Assembly: GCA_025769875.1 (NCBI GenBank)
Contig: JAGFNK010000172.1
Coordinates: 1-64,000, forward strand
Reading direction: 5' to 3'
DNA: 64,000 bases
Source: Russula earlei
Lineage: Eukaryota; Basidiomycota; Agaricomycetes; Russulales; Russulaceae
Below, piece after piece: positions 45,865 through 57,256 of this stretch. Below the pieces are notes generated by a model. That model saw only the letters and a list, made by a program, of their open reading frames with translations. It searched no databases and was not told the origin of the DNA. The position numbers and the translations under genes were made by a program. Within the stretch, counting starts at the first letter, position 1. The number at the start of each line of letters is the position of its first letter.

Positions 45865-46316
45865 AGAGGGGATGAATGTCATGAACCATTCTCTGGAGAG
45901 GGCCCTTGAAGGACCCTTCCTTATGAGAGGAAACCCAGCCTCTATGGTGTCACCCTGTTCACACAAGCAAAAGGGGTGAGTAGAGGTGTCCACAATATCA
46001 TGCGCACATTGTCGCGCAAGCAATTCTTGGCACAATTGACATACAGCAAGCCCCACTTAATGGCAACCCTTTTTAGCAATAAAGGACAGTATTAGGGCCT
46101 TCCTAAGGACCCTTTAGGACGACTCTAGGTGCTCTACAATAGGCACTAACACAGTATCAAAGACCCTGCAACGCATTATTAGACTAACTCTAATAACTAT
46201 AGAACAAACTATAAGGCAATACTAAGGACCTTAATAGAAGTATTAGGGTCGACTCTAAGGACCCTAATAGAACTATATAAGGGGCCTTATAAGATAACAC
46301 TATTCCCTAGACCAAA

Positions 46317-46810
46317 TGTCACAAGAACCGGTAAATCAGACCGGACCGGCAACCAGATAAGCCTACCCGGACATGTCTCGAGTTTCCCGCGTGTTTCATG
46401 ACTCTTCCATAAGCCTCGCATGTACCAGATGTTTCCTGCGTGTTCCAGTTCGATCGCCTCGTTTCCACCTCATGAATACTATTTGATATAGTATTTTACA
46501 TGTATATAAGACCACTATTCAATGAGGACAAGCCCTAAGCTTGTTCTCCTGTGAAATATCACTGGTTTCCAGCTTCAGGACTTGTAGGCTTGCAAGACAT
46601 CAAGCAATCTGTCTGAAATCCCCTCTACTCATAAGTCTTCTCGACGCGAAGGCTTATTCATAGTTTTCCCTCTCCACGGAACGTATTTGCCTTGGCAATA
46701 TCGTCTCCGAGAATCCCGAAACTCATGAAGATCTAGTGTCTTGCTCGACTCACTATGCTTGTCTCGCACGTGAACCGATTTGTCAGCGACACCACCCCCA
46801 GTCGGTGACA
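46317..46810 (+). repeat. D 5' LTR
   Basis: TGTCACAAGAACC..CAGTCGGTGACA, 494 bases. TATA box GTATATAAGACC at 46502. Confidence 0.95.
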
Positions 46811-46812
46811 TT

Positions 46813-46823
46813 AGAACAAGCTT
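46813..46823 (+). promoter_or_regulatory. D self-primer binding site
   Basis: AGAACAAGCTT lies two bases after the 5' LTR and is the exact complement of AAGCTTGTTCT at 46537-46547, about 34 bases after the TATA box. The predicted transcript 5' end can therefore fold back and prime reverse transcription, as in Tf1. Confidence 0.72.
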
Positions 46824-46889
46824 ACCTCAAACCCTTGACCCCGAACGCGTACACACGCATCCACCCCCGAATACAACGATTTTTGAAAA

Positions 46890-49099
46890 ATGACTTCCAT
46901 GGCCAGAGACTGGAGGTTCAAAGGACAAGGAAAACCTACAGAAGAAGGACTAAAGAAACTCAAGTGTCCCTTCAAACTGAACCCAGACCTCGACAACGCA
47001 TTTGTTCCAGAGGCCTTCAGAGAAAATGCTCACTTCCTCAGAGTAGGAATAGACAGTGTACCCTGGTGTTAAGATCTGACAGATCTTAGTACCAACTCTT
47101 CTGGTGAAAGAGTTGCTTGATATAGTTCAAGCACTAGACTTCGAACCCTTTGATATTATCTCAGGAAGATTGAATGTAGAAAAGAGAGGGGTCTCTTTCA
47201 GTTAGAGTCTGCACTATAATTTGTTTTAGATCGTTAGACAAGATAATTGTCTCATGAAAGTGTAAGTCGAGCGTAAGGCTCAACTTCTTGGTACCACAGA
47301 CTATTTATACGATATCTCAATAACTACTGATCCGATTCGTACGAAACTCGGGGTGCACATAGCTGAGAACCAGTAGTATCCAAATACGAAATGCGCAATT
47401 CAGAATGTTAGAAATGACTCACGCGTGAGTCATTCTTTCCTAGTATCAGTAAGCAATCAGTAAGCAATCAGTCAGCAATCAGTAAGCAATCAGTAAGCAG
47501 ATCGATAAGCAAACACATGAGTAATCACAGATGAGTCAGCGGAATAGATGACAGTCGGAGAATCAAGAGAATCTTAACACCTGGACCGGGTACTATGCTT
47601 ATTACAGGAGGGCCAAAGTAGGCCTTGGAACCCTCTACGGCATATGGTTTGAAATTCGACGCCGCGAGGACTACTTTGAGGCCTACCGCATCGCACGCCC
47701 GGCTCTCAGACTAACCTTTGACCCCCTCAAAGGTCTTGACATGGAACAACTCATCAAATCAGGAGAACCAATTCTGAACTCAAAAAACCTGTGTTGCGCC
47801 CTGACCCCCGGACCCGCACCTGCCGAACCCATGGAACAAGAACCACAAATTACAACACAAATTTTCGGTGCAGCCAACGAACCAGAAGAACCACCAGCAC
47901 AGATACCTCAACAACTCGCGTTGTCTGGAATGGCGCAGGCATACCCTCACCCATCTTTGTTCCAAGGTTTTAAGGGACGCAGAAGACGACCTCCAAGCCC
48001 AGACCCCGACGACTACGACGTATATGCCATGTATGATCGCGACACACACCCTTCCGACAATGGTAAACTCGAAGGCATCCCACCCAAGGCCTTCAACAGC
48101 GACCGTGCGCGCACTCACGCATTCCTCACCGCATTCCGACACTTTATGAGGATGAACTTCGACAGCAAAATTGCTCAAAATCCCATCAAGAAATGTGCTT
48201 ACTTCCTATCACTAATGGAAGGACCTCGCATTGATGGCTGGGTCGAAGCGATGGACGAATGGCTCAAAAAAGTCATGATGGACCCAAACGAAATTCCCTT
48301 TGGGCTGACAGCTTGGCAGGCTATGGAACAACAGTTTAAAAGGGCATTCACCGATTATGCTGAATGTGAGTGCGCGCAAGACCAACTCCGTGAACTCAAA
48401 ATGAAAGAAAATAATCTCGATGAGTACATAGCCAATTTCGAACTATTAGCTCGATGAGGATCTCTGCACATGGACAATCCAATGGTTATGCGCCTGTTCA
48501 CATGCAGCCTTCCCAAGCCATTGATCAAAGCAATCATCAGTCAGGAGGACCCAACCACCTTTCTAGAGTGGATATCTGGCACCCAGAAACAACATCGTAT
48601 CTGGATGCGTAAACGCGCGGTCCTCACCGATCATGCTAACACACACAATCGCAACACGAATCCAAATCGCCCCTGGGCCCACCTCTCCACCTGGGGAACA
48701 CGCAGCAATGCCACTAACAATGCTACTGCACCACGCGCATGCCTGCCACCCCGCAATCCAAACGCAATGGATACTAGCGTGGGTGCAGCACACAAAGCAA
48801 TTACCGAAGCTGACAAAGAAAAACATTGCGCCGAAGGCAGATGTTTTCATTGTTCAAAACAAGGACACCTTGCCAGAGACTGCCCCACGAAACCCAAACG
48901 CGAACTGACATGCGCATGCACAGCGGAGGTAACCACCACCACATCCAAATCCTCTGTTGTCGAGATCGTCAAAGAAAACGCAATGGCCAAAGCCGCGAAG
49001 GCCGCCAAAGCCCTTTCCAAAGAGGAAAGAGAAGAATTCATTAGGATGTTGAACGAAGAAACCGATAATGACAAAGAAAAGGATTTTTCAGATGCCTGA
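46890..49099 (+). pseudogene. D gag, interrupted by a solo LTR
   Basis: ATG at 46890 (MTSMARDWRFKGQG). The frame reaches VGIDSVPW, where the solo LTR 47067-47579 is inserted, and resumes after the duplication with TGYYAYYRRAKVGLG. The capsid domain lies about 48060-48460 (KAFNSDRARTHAFLTAFRHF and LDEYIANFELLAR). A TGA at about 48455 interrupts it. The zinc knuckle CFHCSKQGHLARDC lies at about 48844-48885. The coding frame stops at 49099; pol follows in another frame. Confidence 0.87.
47067..47579 (+). repeat. Solo LTR (family K-related) inside D gag
   Basis: 513 bases, TGTTAAGATCTG..AATCTTAACA, target duplication CCTGG at 47062-47066 and 47580-47584. TATA-like CTATTTATACG near 47307. It contains a 22-base palindrome (47413-47434) and tandem copies of an 11-base unit CAGTAAGCAAT (about 47447-47500). 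Confidence 0.96.
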
Positions 49100-49104
49100 G
49101 CATA

Positions 49105-52100
49105 TTGGCGATCACTTGGGCCTTAGGCACCAATGTACATAAATTTATAAAAAAGAAGTCAATGCAGGTCAATTTGACTATATACATTGGAACCTCAAAA
49201 GCCGAAAAGAAAATCGCATTAATTGATAGTGGAGCAACTGAATGCTTCATATCTCCCAAATTAACCAAACAACTCCAATTGAGAACGCGAAAATTATCAA
49301 CACCCAGAGTAGTGAAAAACGTTGATAATACTCCCAATCACCTAGGAAGGATTACTGAAGCAGTAGATTTAGAGCTAAAACTGCTGGGACAAAAAAGCAA
49401 ACATCAATTCCTCATAGCGGATATCAGGCAAGACAATCTGATCTTGGGATACCCCTTCCTCGAATCAACAAACCCCAAAATCAACTGGACCAATGGAACA
49501 CTAATGGGAAGGATAGTCTTATCCAGAGATGAAGAAACACCAGAGTGGATAAGAAACATCACCCAATGGGAAGAAGGCGACGAACTTTGGATACAAACTC
49601 AACTACGAAAGACTACAATTGCCCAACAATTAGCAGAATCCCAAGTACAATCAAAACAACTGACCTGGCAACAGATAGTTCCTCTCCAATATCATACCTA
49701 TGGCCAAGTCTTCGAAGAACAAAAATCAGAAAGATTCCCTGGACCAAGAAAATGGGATCACGCTATCGATCTTAAACCTGACGCCCCCACAATGATCAAT
49801 TGCAGAGTATACCCTCTTTCACCTAAAGAAAAAGAGGAGCAAGGAAAATTCCTCGAACAAAATCTATGACTAAAGCGAATCAGAAGATCTAACTCACCAT
49901 ACGCAAGTGGCTTCTTTTTGATTAAAAAGAAAGATGGCAAATTTTGACCAGTACAAGATTACAGAAACCTAAACAAATGGACTATACCCAACATCTACCC
50001 ACTTCCCTTAATCCCAGAATTAATCCATGCCCTAGCAGGCAAAGAACTCTTTACTAAATTTGATATTAGATGGGGCTATAACAACATTAGAATCAAAGAA
50101 GGAGACGAATGGAAAGCCACCTTTAAAACTAGCGATGGGTTATTCGAACCAACAGTAATGTTTTTTGGATTAACCAACTCCCCAGCGACCTTCCAAACGA
50201 TGATGGACGATATCTTTCAAGAAGAACTTGCTCAAGGACGGTTGAAGATTTATATGGACGACATCATCATCGCTACAGAAAACGATGAAAAGAAACATAA
50301 ATCTAAAGTCGATCACATCTTGTCAAAATTAAGACAACACGACCTATATCTCAAACCAGAAAAGTGCCAATTCCACAAAAGAAAAGTTGAATACCTGGGA
50401 GCAATCATCGGTGAAGGAAAAATCACCATGGACCCAGTAAAAGTTAAAGGAATCAAAGACTGGCCTACACCAAAAACACTAAAGGAAGTTCGAAGTTTCC
50501 TTGGATTCTGCAACTTCTATCATAACTTTATCCCAAACTTCTCAATTAAAGCTAGACCACTCAACAACCTAACAAAAAAGAATAAGCAATGGGAATGGAC
50601 ACCCAGAGAGCAACAAGCATTCCAATCACTAAAAGACACATGTGTGTCTTACCCAGTCCTTCGAACTCTGGATTGGACTAAACAATTCATCCTTGATACC
50701 GAATGCATCAGGATTTGCCATAGGAGCAGTCATTTCCCAAGAACATGAAGATGGACTCCATCCTATAGCATTCTACTCAAGGACACTACTAGACGCGGAA
50801 AGGAATTACGATGCACATGATAAAGAACTAGCCGCCATCATCTTTGGCCTCAAAAGTGGCTGACCATTCTTCCTAGGTGCAGAAAAACCCATCCGAATAA
50901 GGACAGACCACAAAAACCTTACATACTTCAAAGAACCACAGAAATTAACTGGACGACAAGCAAGATGGATGCAATACATGCAAGACTTTGATTTAATTAT
51001 GGAACACATCCCAGGGACACACCAACACAATCACCGACACCCTTTCTCGTCACAAAGACCTTAACAAGGGGGTAACAGAACAAAAAACTACCCTTCTCCC
51101 ACCTGAAATATTTACACAAAAAGTCTACCTACCCAACAAACTAGACAAACGACAAGAAATCCTACAACAATTTCATGACGCCCCACCTGCAGGACACCCC
51201 GGAATAGCCAACACATGGGACTTAGTCAAACAACACTACGAAGGACCTAGACTACGACAATTTGTAGAGCAATACATGAAAGGCTGTGCCAAATGCCAAG
51301 AATCCAAAACCAATTTACCAAGAAAGAAAGCCACAACCTTCCCACTTGACACACACGTTGAACAAGGCCCCTTTCAATACATATCAATGGATCTTATCAC
51401 TGATTTACCAAAATCAGAAGGATTCGACAGTATTCTCACCATTGTCGACCAAGGATGTTCTAAAGCGACCAAATTCATTCCATGTAACAAAACAATTGAC
51501 GGAACAGGCGTCGCACACAAGTATCTGAAACACCTCGTGCCCTGGTTTGGTGTCCCTAAAAGAATCATATCTGACAGAGACCCTCGATTTGCATCAAACT
51601 TTTCCAAAGCATTATGCAAGAGCCTAGGCATCAAACAAAACATGTCCACCGCATTCCACCCTCAAAGCGACGGACAAACCGAAAGAATGAATGCCTGGCT
51701 AGAACAATATCTGAGACCCTGGACTGCGACCCATCCACACTCCTGGGCAAAAATGCTTCCTATCGCAGAATACATGCACAACTCATGGAAACACGAAGTA
51801 TCATGACGATCACCACACGAACTCCTCATGGGATTCAAACCTCAAATCAATATAAACCTTGTGGACAACAATGTCCCCGCCTCAACCGATCATCTTAGAG
51901 AACTAGAACAATCTAGAAACGACGCACAACAACTTTTAGAACGTAAACAACAACCCTCCAGACCTGATAACCCAGAAATGAAAGAAGGAACCCTTGTTTG
52001 GCTAGAAGGCAGAAACCTCAAGACATGAGGAAACCGCAAGTTAACCCCAAAACGTTATGGACCCTTCCCCATCACAAAGAAGATTTCCAAGGTCGCCTAC

Positions 52101-52412
52101 CAACTCCAACTTTCGTCATCCATGAAAATACATGACATCTTCCATGTCAATCTACTTCTAACATATATAGAAACGGAGGAGTATGGCACGTCATATACAC
52201 AACCTCCCCCGACCATCGATAACGAAGAAGAATATGAGATTGAGGCCATTCTAGATGCCAGAAGGTTCGGACGAACACGTAAACTTCAATACCTCGTACA
52301 CTGGAAAGGCTACCCATCATCAGATGACTCATGGGTCGACCACCATGACCTCAACGCCCCCAAACTCCTCAAGGAATTCTACTCCACTACAGCTGGACGA
52401 CCCAATGCATAA
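49105..52412 (+). pseudogene. D pol: protease, RT, RNase H, integrase, chromodomain
   Basis: Protease ALIDSGATECFISP (49222), then YPFLESTNPKINW. RT: FTKFDIRWGYNNIRI (50050), MFFGLTNSPATFQTMMDD and IYMDDIIIAT (50253). RNase [18 protein letters not shown], after a frameshift near 50700, and RTDHKNLTYF. Integrase: H..H zinc region AGHPGIANTWD..CAKCQESK (51188-51310), core SMDLITDLPKSEGFD, RIISDRDPRFAS, HPQSDGQTERMN. GPY/F: RYGPFPITKK (52053). Chromodomain: YEIEAILDARR..YLVHWKGYPSSDDSW (52230-52345). Stops include TGA at 49867, 49946 and 51804, each replacing a Trp-like or Arg-like codon. All catalytic residues are readable, but the frame is not intact. Confidence 0.9.
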
Positions 52413-52467
52413 AAAGACCACCATTCTCAACCAACGCTCCCCACCGCTCTACCCCTTCTACCCCAAC

Positions 52468-53628
52468 ATGTCCTCCAACACCAACTCGCCCACTGCCTCC
52501 TCCGCTACCCTCGTCCCTACTCCCCCATACACCCCTACCCTCATCCCTCTACCAATCTCTAGAGAACTGTCCCCATCCACGGCCGCAACTATCAACACTC
52601 AACTCTTAGTACGACGTGCAGCACAACACGTGGCGATGATAGCACAAGCCCAAGAACTCTGGCATGAAGAAACTTTACCTACCATACTACGAGCCTTTGG
52701 CAATCGCTCCCCCACCAGAGGGACTAACTCCCTGATTGTCTGCAGCCCATCCTATCATGTCCATTCTCCCTCCCCTGACCCCATTCCCATCCCTCCTTGA
52801 CTCGATACACCCATCCCCCAACAACCAATTGACCTGATACTCCTCAAAGAAAACTTCACCCCAATACCATTACGAAACAACGACACTCCCCCACCTGCCT
52901 ATGTAACGCCCGTGGCTCCTGGAACAGATACTATGACTGAACTGCGAGAACTAGGAGATGGCTGGATGGAGGGAACTCTAGGACTTGATATCTTGATCCC
53001 CGATCCAGGCAACGAAGACGATACCATTCCCCCACGATTCGTCCTACCAGATCTAACCAATGGATTCCCATCAGTCGTCGCTACATACAGCCCCGGATGT
53101 CCCACTCATCGAATTTCAGTTCAAGCTCGTGCCAACCCCTATCCTCATCCCCTCACTACGAAAGACACCTTCTTATTCCAGGAAGGACTCAGACACACTA
53201 AAGCCATCAATGAAGCCCTTACCTTCGAACAAGATCTGTCCCTCGAAGCCAAAGTCCTTCGATATCGATTTGCCATTAAAAAGGCGCGACAGATGGCCAA
53301 TCAACTTGTCACAGCCAGAGGACGTTATCATGACATGCTGTGGGAGATCCGGGACAGTGAGGTCAAATTGGCTAAAGCTAACACCAAAAACCGACTCGAA
53401 CCCAGAATCCTATTCCAACCCATGCCACAACTAACCGAACAAGAGCATAAAGATGCCAAAGAAGTGATCGTGGACCCATGGTATCAATTCTCTCCTCGTA
53501 TTGCCAACAAATGCTCCTGGTGTCTCGATGGGGGACACGACACCATCAACTGCCCTAAAATTACCACCTGTGTTCTCTGCAATCGCCACGGACATAGAGC
53601 AGACTTCTGCAGAACCCCACATCGATGA
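52468..53628 (+). pseudogene. D ORF3 with two CCHC zinc knuckles, after pol
   Basis: A separate frame starts with ATG 55 bases after the pol stop and runs 386 codons, with one internal TGA at 52798 (consistent with CGA to TGA). It has a Thr/Pro/Ser-rich N-terminus, a middle part with a probable helix (EAKVLRYRFAIKKARQMANQ), and at the C-terminus two adjacent zinc knuckles: CSWCLDGGHDTINC (53512-53553) and CVLCNRHGHRADFC (about 53570-53611). These normally occur in gag nucleocapsid. Here they lie downstream of the chromodomain, in the position of env, but no membrane segment is present. It may bind nucleic acid. The purine tract and 3' LTR follow at 53727-53740. Confidence 0.7.
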
Positions 53629-53739
53629 TGCAAAGCACACAAAATATGTCGAGTTCCCCGAGACCAACTTCATTACCACACTCATCGTTGCATCTCTAAC
53701 GTCCACCCCTACATGGGTTAGACCTTAACAAGGGGGTAA

Positions 53740-54233
53740 TGTCACAAGAACTGGTAAATCAGACTGGACCAGCAACCGGATAAGCCTACCCAGACATGTC
53801 TCGAGTTTCCCGCGTGTTTCATGACTCTTCTATAAGCCTCGCATGTACCAGATGTTTCCTGCATGTTCCAGTTCGATCGCCTCATTTCCACCTCATGAAT
53901 ACTATTTGATATAGTATTTTCCATGTATATAAGACCACTATTTGATGAGGACAAGCCCTAAGCTTGTTCTCCTGTGAAATATCACTGGTTTCTAGCTTCA
54001 GGACTTGTAGGCTTGCAAGACATCAAGCAATCCGTCTGAAATCCCCTCTACTCATAAGTCTTCTCGACACGAAGGCTTATTCGTAGTTTTCCCTCTCCGC
54101 GGAACGTATTTGCCTTGGCAATATCGTCTCCAAGAATCCCGAAACTCGCGAAGACCTAGTGTCCCGCTCAACTCACTATGCTTGTCTCGCGCATGAACCG
54201 ATTTGTCAGCGACACCGCCCCCAGTCGGTGACA
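53740..54233 (+). repeat. D 3' LTR
   Basis: 494 bases following AACAAGGGGGTAA; ends CGGTGACA, then CCAAA. Confidence 0.95.
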
Positions 54234-54763
54234 CCAAACTACAAGTCCTCAAATGACTGGCCCTAAACTAACTAACAGAAAATGAATCAGGTGCTTGCAC
54301 GTGTACTAAAGCAGTGAACACATGGACAGTGAAGGCTCTTACTCATCAAGAGAAGCTTTCTTACTCAGCAGCTTACTGAGCATGACTGAGCATGCTCAGT
54401 AAGCGCACTCCGGCTTCTTACTCATCACTCTATTGTGCTTGATAACAAGGTTATGACTTGTTCCCTATTTAGCAGTTCTCTTGTAGTATATAAGCGCTCA
54501 ATAAAGTAGTGGACAGTCCTCAGACTGTCCATTTGTTTATGGCACTCTCTACCCCTGGGATACTCCTTTAAGGACTGTCCCCTTGTGACCATTCTGGCCT
54601 CTTCCCTGCGTACCTGCTCAACTCTACCAGTAACCATACCTCTCTGGTATTTGTTACTGCTTTGGACTCTACTTCTCGCCCATTCTGTCTTGGATGTCTA
54701 TCGACTCGTCTTCGAGCTTACTCCTTGCTCTTGAACTGGATAGTTCAACAGTGAGTCTTGACA

Positions 54764-56802
54764 CATGATGCGTCTGTACGATGGGTAATTCCCCTGCTGT
54801 CCTCAGGAGACTCAAGCTTGATCTAGGTCCATGGGTACTGGCTGGTTTGCCATTGTCCTCAGAGTGGTTGATGAATTGTATTGTGGTGCAGTCTGCTGCC
54901 GCTGCTGAGAGAAGAACAGTTGTCAGGGCACGTGGGTCATGGGGCATTGCCACTGTCCAAATGGGCGGTTGGTGGTGTTTGCAGCAACACCTGTGATCGC
55001 TTCACACATTTGTCGAGCTTTGGTGCACTGCACTGCCTTCTCCTTGGTGTCATGGTAGTTAGCGGGTACCGGGTGGGTCAACACCTCCATGATGATGGAC
55101 TTGGTAAGTCCTTTAGGCCCCTTTTACCAACCGAGAATTCTTGAATCTTGAACTTGAACTTGGATTTTGGGATTTTCCAGGAGTGACAGGAATGACAGGT
55201 GTGATGTAAGTGACATAATAAACTAATATGAGTCCATTTCAAATATGAGTTATTTTCCGGTGTGATTTGCTGGGTTTACATGTGATATGTAAAATATTTT
55301 TTCTAACCCTTCCTTCCACTCCTTCCAAGTGGGGTATTGCAAGCATGTCATAAGGCAGAATATGTGTCACCAATGTGTGGGTGCACATCTTTGTGCAAAA
55401 TTTGTATGTGCAGCTCTGGTGAAAATGGGGCTGCAAGCACCCAGATGTTGAGCTCGAGTTGGACTGCTCGACCCCGAGTTTGACGCTGACACATCATGTG
55501 TAACCCCAAATATGTGAGTATGCAAATGACAACAAAAACAAATGCATATTAATTTATTATATACATCATATCACTTAGATCACTCCTGTCACTCCTGTCA
55601 CTCCCGGAAAATCCTGAAATCCAAGTTCAAGTTCAAGATTCAAGAATTCTCGGTTGGTAAAAGGGGCCTTAAGGAAGAGTCAGGTCACAGGCTTGTCGCC
55701 CTGCATGTAGCCCGCCTCGTGTGCAAGCTGTTCAAAGTTGGCTATGTATTGATTGATGTGCAGCCACTGCATCTTGAGATTCTCTATCTTGGTCTGGGCC
55801 CACTGTGCCCATTGTGAGTCCATAAACTGTGCACAGAACTCATTCTGGAACTGTTCCCATACATCCGGGTGGTTGTCAGCGACTGGATCAAGGGCATCAA
55901 TCCAATCTCCCATGTCGCATGTCCATCCTGAGACAGCAGGTCCTTTGATGAGGGTGAGAGCAAAGGAGGTCTTCCAGATGGGTGAAGCAAAGTTTGGGAC
56001 ACAGGCATTAAGACGTAGGTAGGTTCTCAGCTCTTGCAGGAAGTCTTCGGCGAGAGCTCGGTCTCCCGAGAATTCACAAGGCAGGCTGCCATACGCCTTG
56101 GCGTCGCCTGCGCCGCCTGGTGGGGCTGGTACGTTTCCTGCTGCCGGTGGCCCTGGTGCATGTGGTCCTGGTACTAGGGGCCCCGGCACCAGGGGCCCAC
56201 CCGGTGGTCCTCCTCCTGGGGGTCTGCTTGGGCCTGCAGGGCCTCGCCGTGAGGTGTGGCGCAATGCCGCGTTGATTCGGGTGGTCGGGGCCCAGTTTGG
56301 TTGGGCCTGCGTGGAGGTGGACCCGCCCTGCGGATCCAGGTTCATGTCGGGGTCGAGCACGGTCGACATGTATGTCACAGTGGTGGTGGCCATCGTGTAT
56401 GAGGGTGGAGGTAGTTCTGTGGTGGGCGAGGTGTTTACTGAGGTGTGGCGGATTTGGTGGGTAGTCTGCGTGTCTTCTTGGATATCTTCTGAAGAGTCTG
56501 AATCCTGTGAACTGTGGCTCGGGGTGTCGGTGCGGTTCGAGTCTCAATACTCGATTTCTTTGCGTCTGTCGCCAATAGCAAGTCGTCCATCTGCTAGTTG
56601 GAATAATTCGTACCACCTATTCCCTAGGCGGTGACCGGTTCTTCTGTGCCATCGATGCGATTGAAGATGTGGTGGGGGTGTATAAACCCTTCAGTGAGAG
56701 CTGCTCCTGACCAGACGATTCTGGGATTCGGTGGTGCGTCCTCTTCGTTGGGCGTGCTGACAATGACGAGGTCGTCCTCGTTCGAAATGATGGGCAGAAA
56801 AG
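54764..56802 (-). pseudogene. G2 gag, interrupted by a MITE
   Basis: Reading leftwards from the primer site. An acidic N-terminal region (56470-56800) and a Gly/Pro-rich part (56080-56280) precede the capsid domain at 55680-56100 (FSGDRALAEDFLQELRTYLRLN and NQYIANFEQLAHEAGYMQG). The MITE at 55116-55668 follows, and then the region before the zinc knuckle (55115-54764), ended by the E2 LTR. It is collinear with G1 gag. Frame breaks near 56540 and 56630 inactivate it. Confidence 0.82.
55116..55668. mobile_element. MITE, PIF/Harbinger-like
   Basis: This 553-base element has long terminal inverted repeats. The first 52 bases from GGCCCCTTTTACCAACCGAG are identical at both ends, and similarity continues to about 100 bases. 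The target duplication TTA lies at 55113-55115 and 55669-55671. G1 gag shows the empty site with matching length (CCTTTGAGCAAG). Three-base TWA duplications and GGSCC-like ends fit PIF/Harbinger (Tourist-type). There is no coding capacity. Confidence 0.85.
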
Positions 56803-56883
56803 AAGTCAAATCTGATGTCACCGCCACGTACGGTACTCAGAGTTTGAGCATGGGAACCTTGGTTAAGCACACATCCGACGTGG

Positions 56884-56918
<35 letters not shown>

Positions 56919-57256
56919 TGGGCGAGAAAGTAAACTGCTATTGTTTGTGGGGAGTATGACAAAAGATTCGACTTGCCCTCTCTTAGGCATAGGGCAAGTC
57001 CTTATACTGTACTAATACGACCAACTCTTCATAGCTTGTGACATGTGACAGATTTCGATGACCGACTGACTCTTCAAAGTTGGGAAAACCGTGTGACAAG
57101 TCTCACATCTCTTCAAAGCCCTGATTGGGCCAAGAGGCAACATGTGACATAACGTCAGGACGGCGGTCTGACACACAACTTGAGTGCGAGTCGGGATTTG
57201 AACATTAAATCCTTGTTGAAAATGTTGTGTGCTTTGAGGACCGTGCAGCTACAACC

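Larger units (their letters stand above)
46317..54233 (+). mobile_element. D, full-length chromovirus with an extra 3' ORF
   Basis: This 7917-base element has two 494-base LTRs and target duplication CCAAA at 46312-46316 and 54234-54238. By eye the LTRs differ at about two dozen sites, mostly CpG transitions. Contents: gag (interrupted by a solo LTR), protease, RT, RNase H, integrase, chromodomain, then ORF3. It is inactivated by scattered nonsense codons and shifts. Confidence 0.95.
42089..54763 (+). mobile_element. E2, 3' part of a family E chromovirus
   Basis: E2 retains pol (42089-45864) and the 3' LTR (45877-46316 plus 54239-54763). Its 5' LTR, leader and gag are missing because of the deletion at 26177-26764. 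It was inserted in G2 gag, which continues at 54764. It hosts a solo E LTR, C2 (at 42088) and D. Confidence 0.85.
45877..54763 (+). repeat. E2 3' LTR, split by element D
   Basis: The LTR is 45877-46316 plus 54239-54763 (965 bases), starting TGTCATGAACC after the purine tract AAAGAGGGGATGAA and ending GAGTCTTGACA. D is inserted between, with duplication CCAAA. The sequence to the right (54764) is G2 gag. Confidence 0.92.

Noticed and set aside
52468..53628. env gene in D, because of its position
   Set aside because: No signal peptide or membrane segment is seen; the zinc knuckles point to nucleic-acid binding.
56885..56914. AG microsatellite as an independent feature
   Set aside because: It is part of the G-family LTR and recurs at the same place in all three G LTRs.
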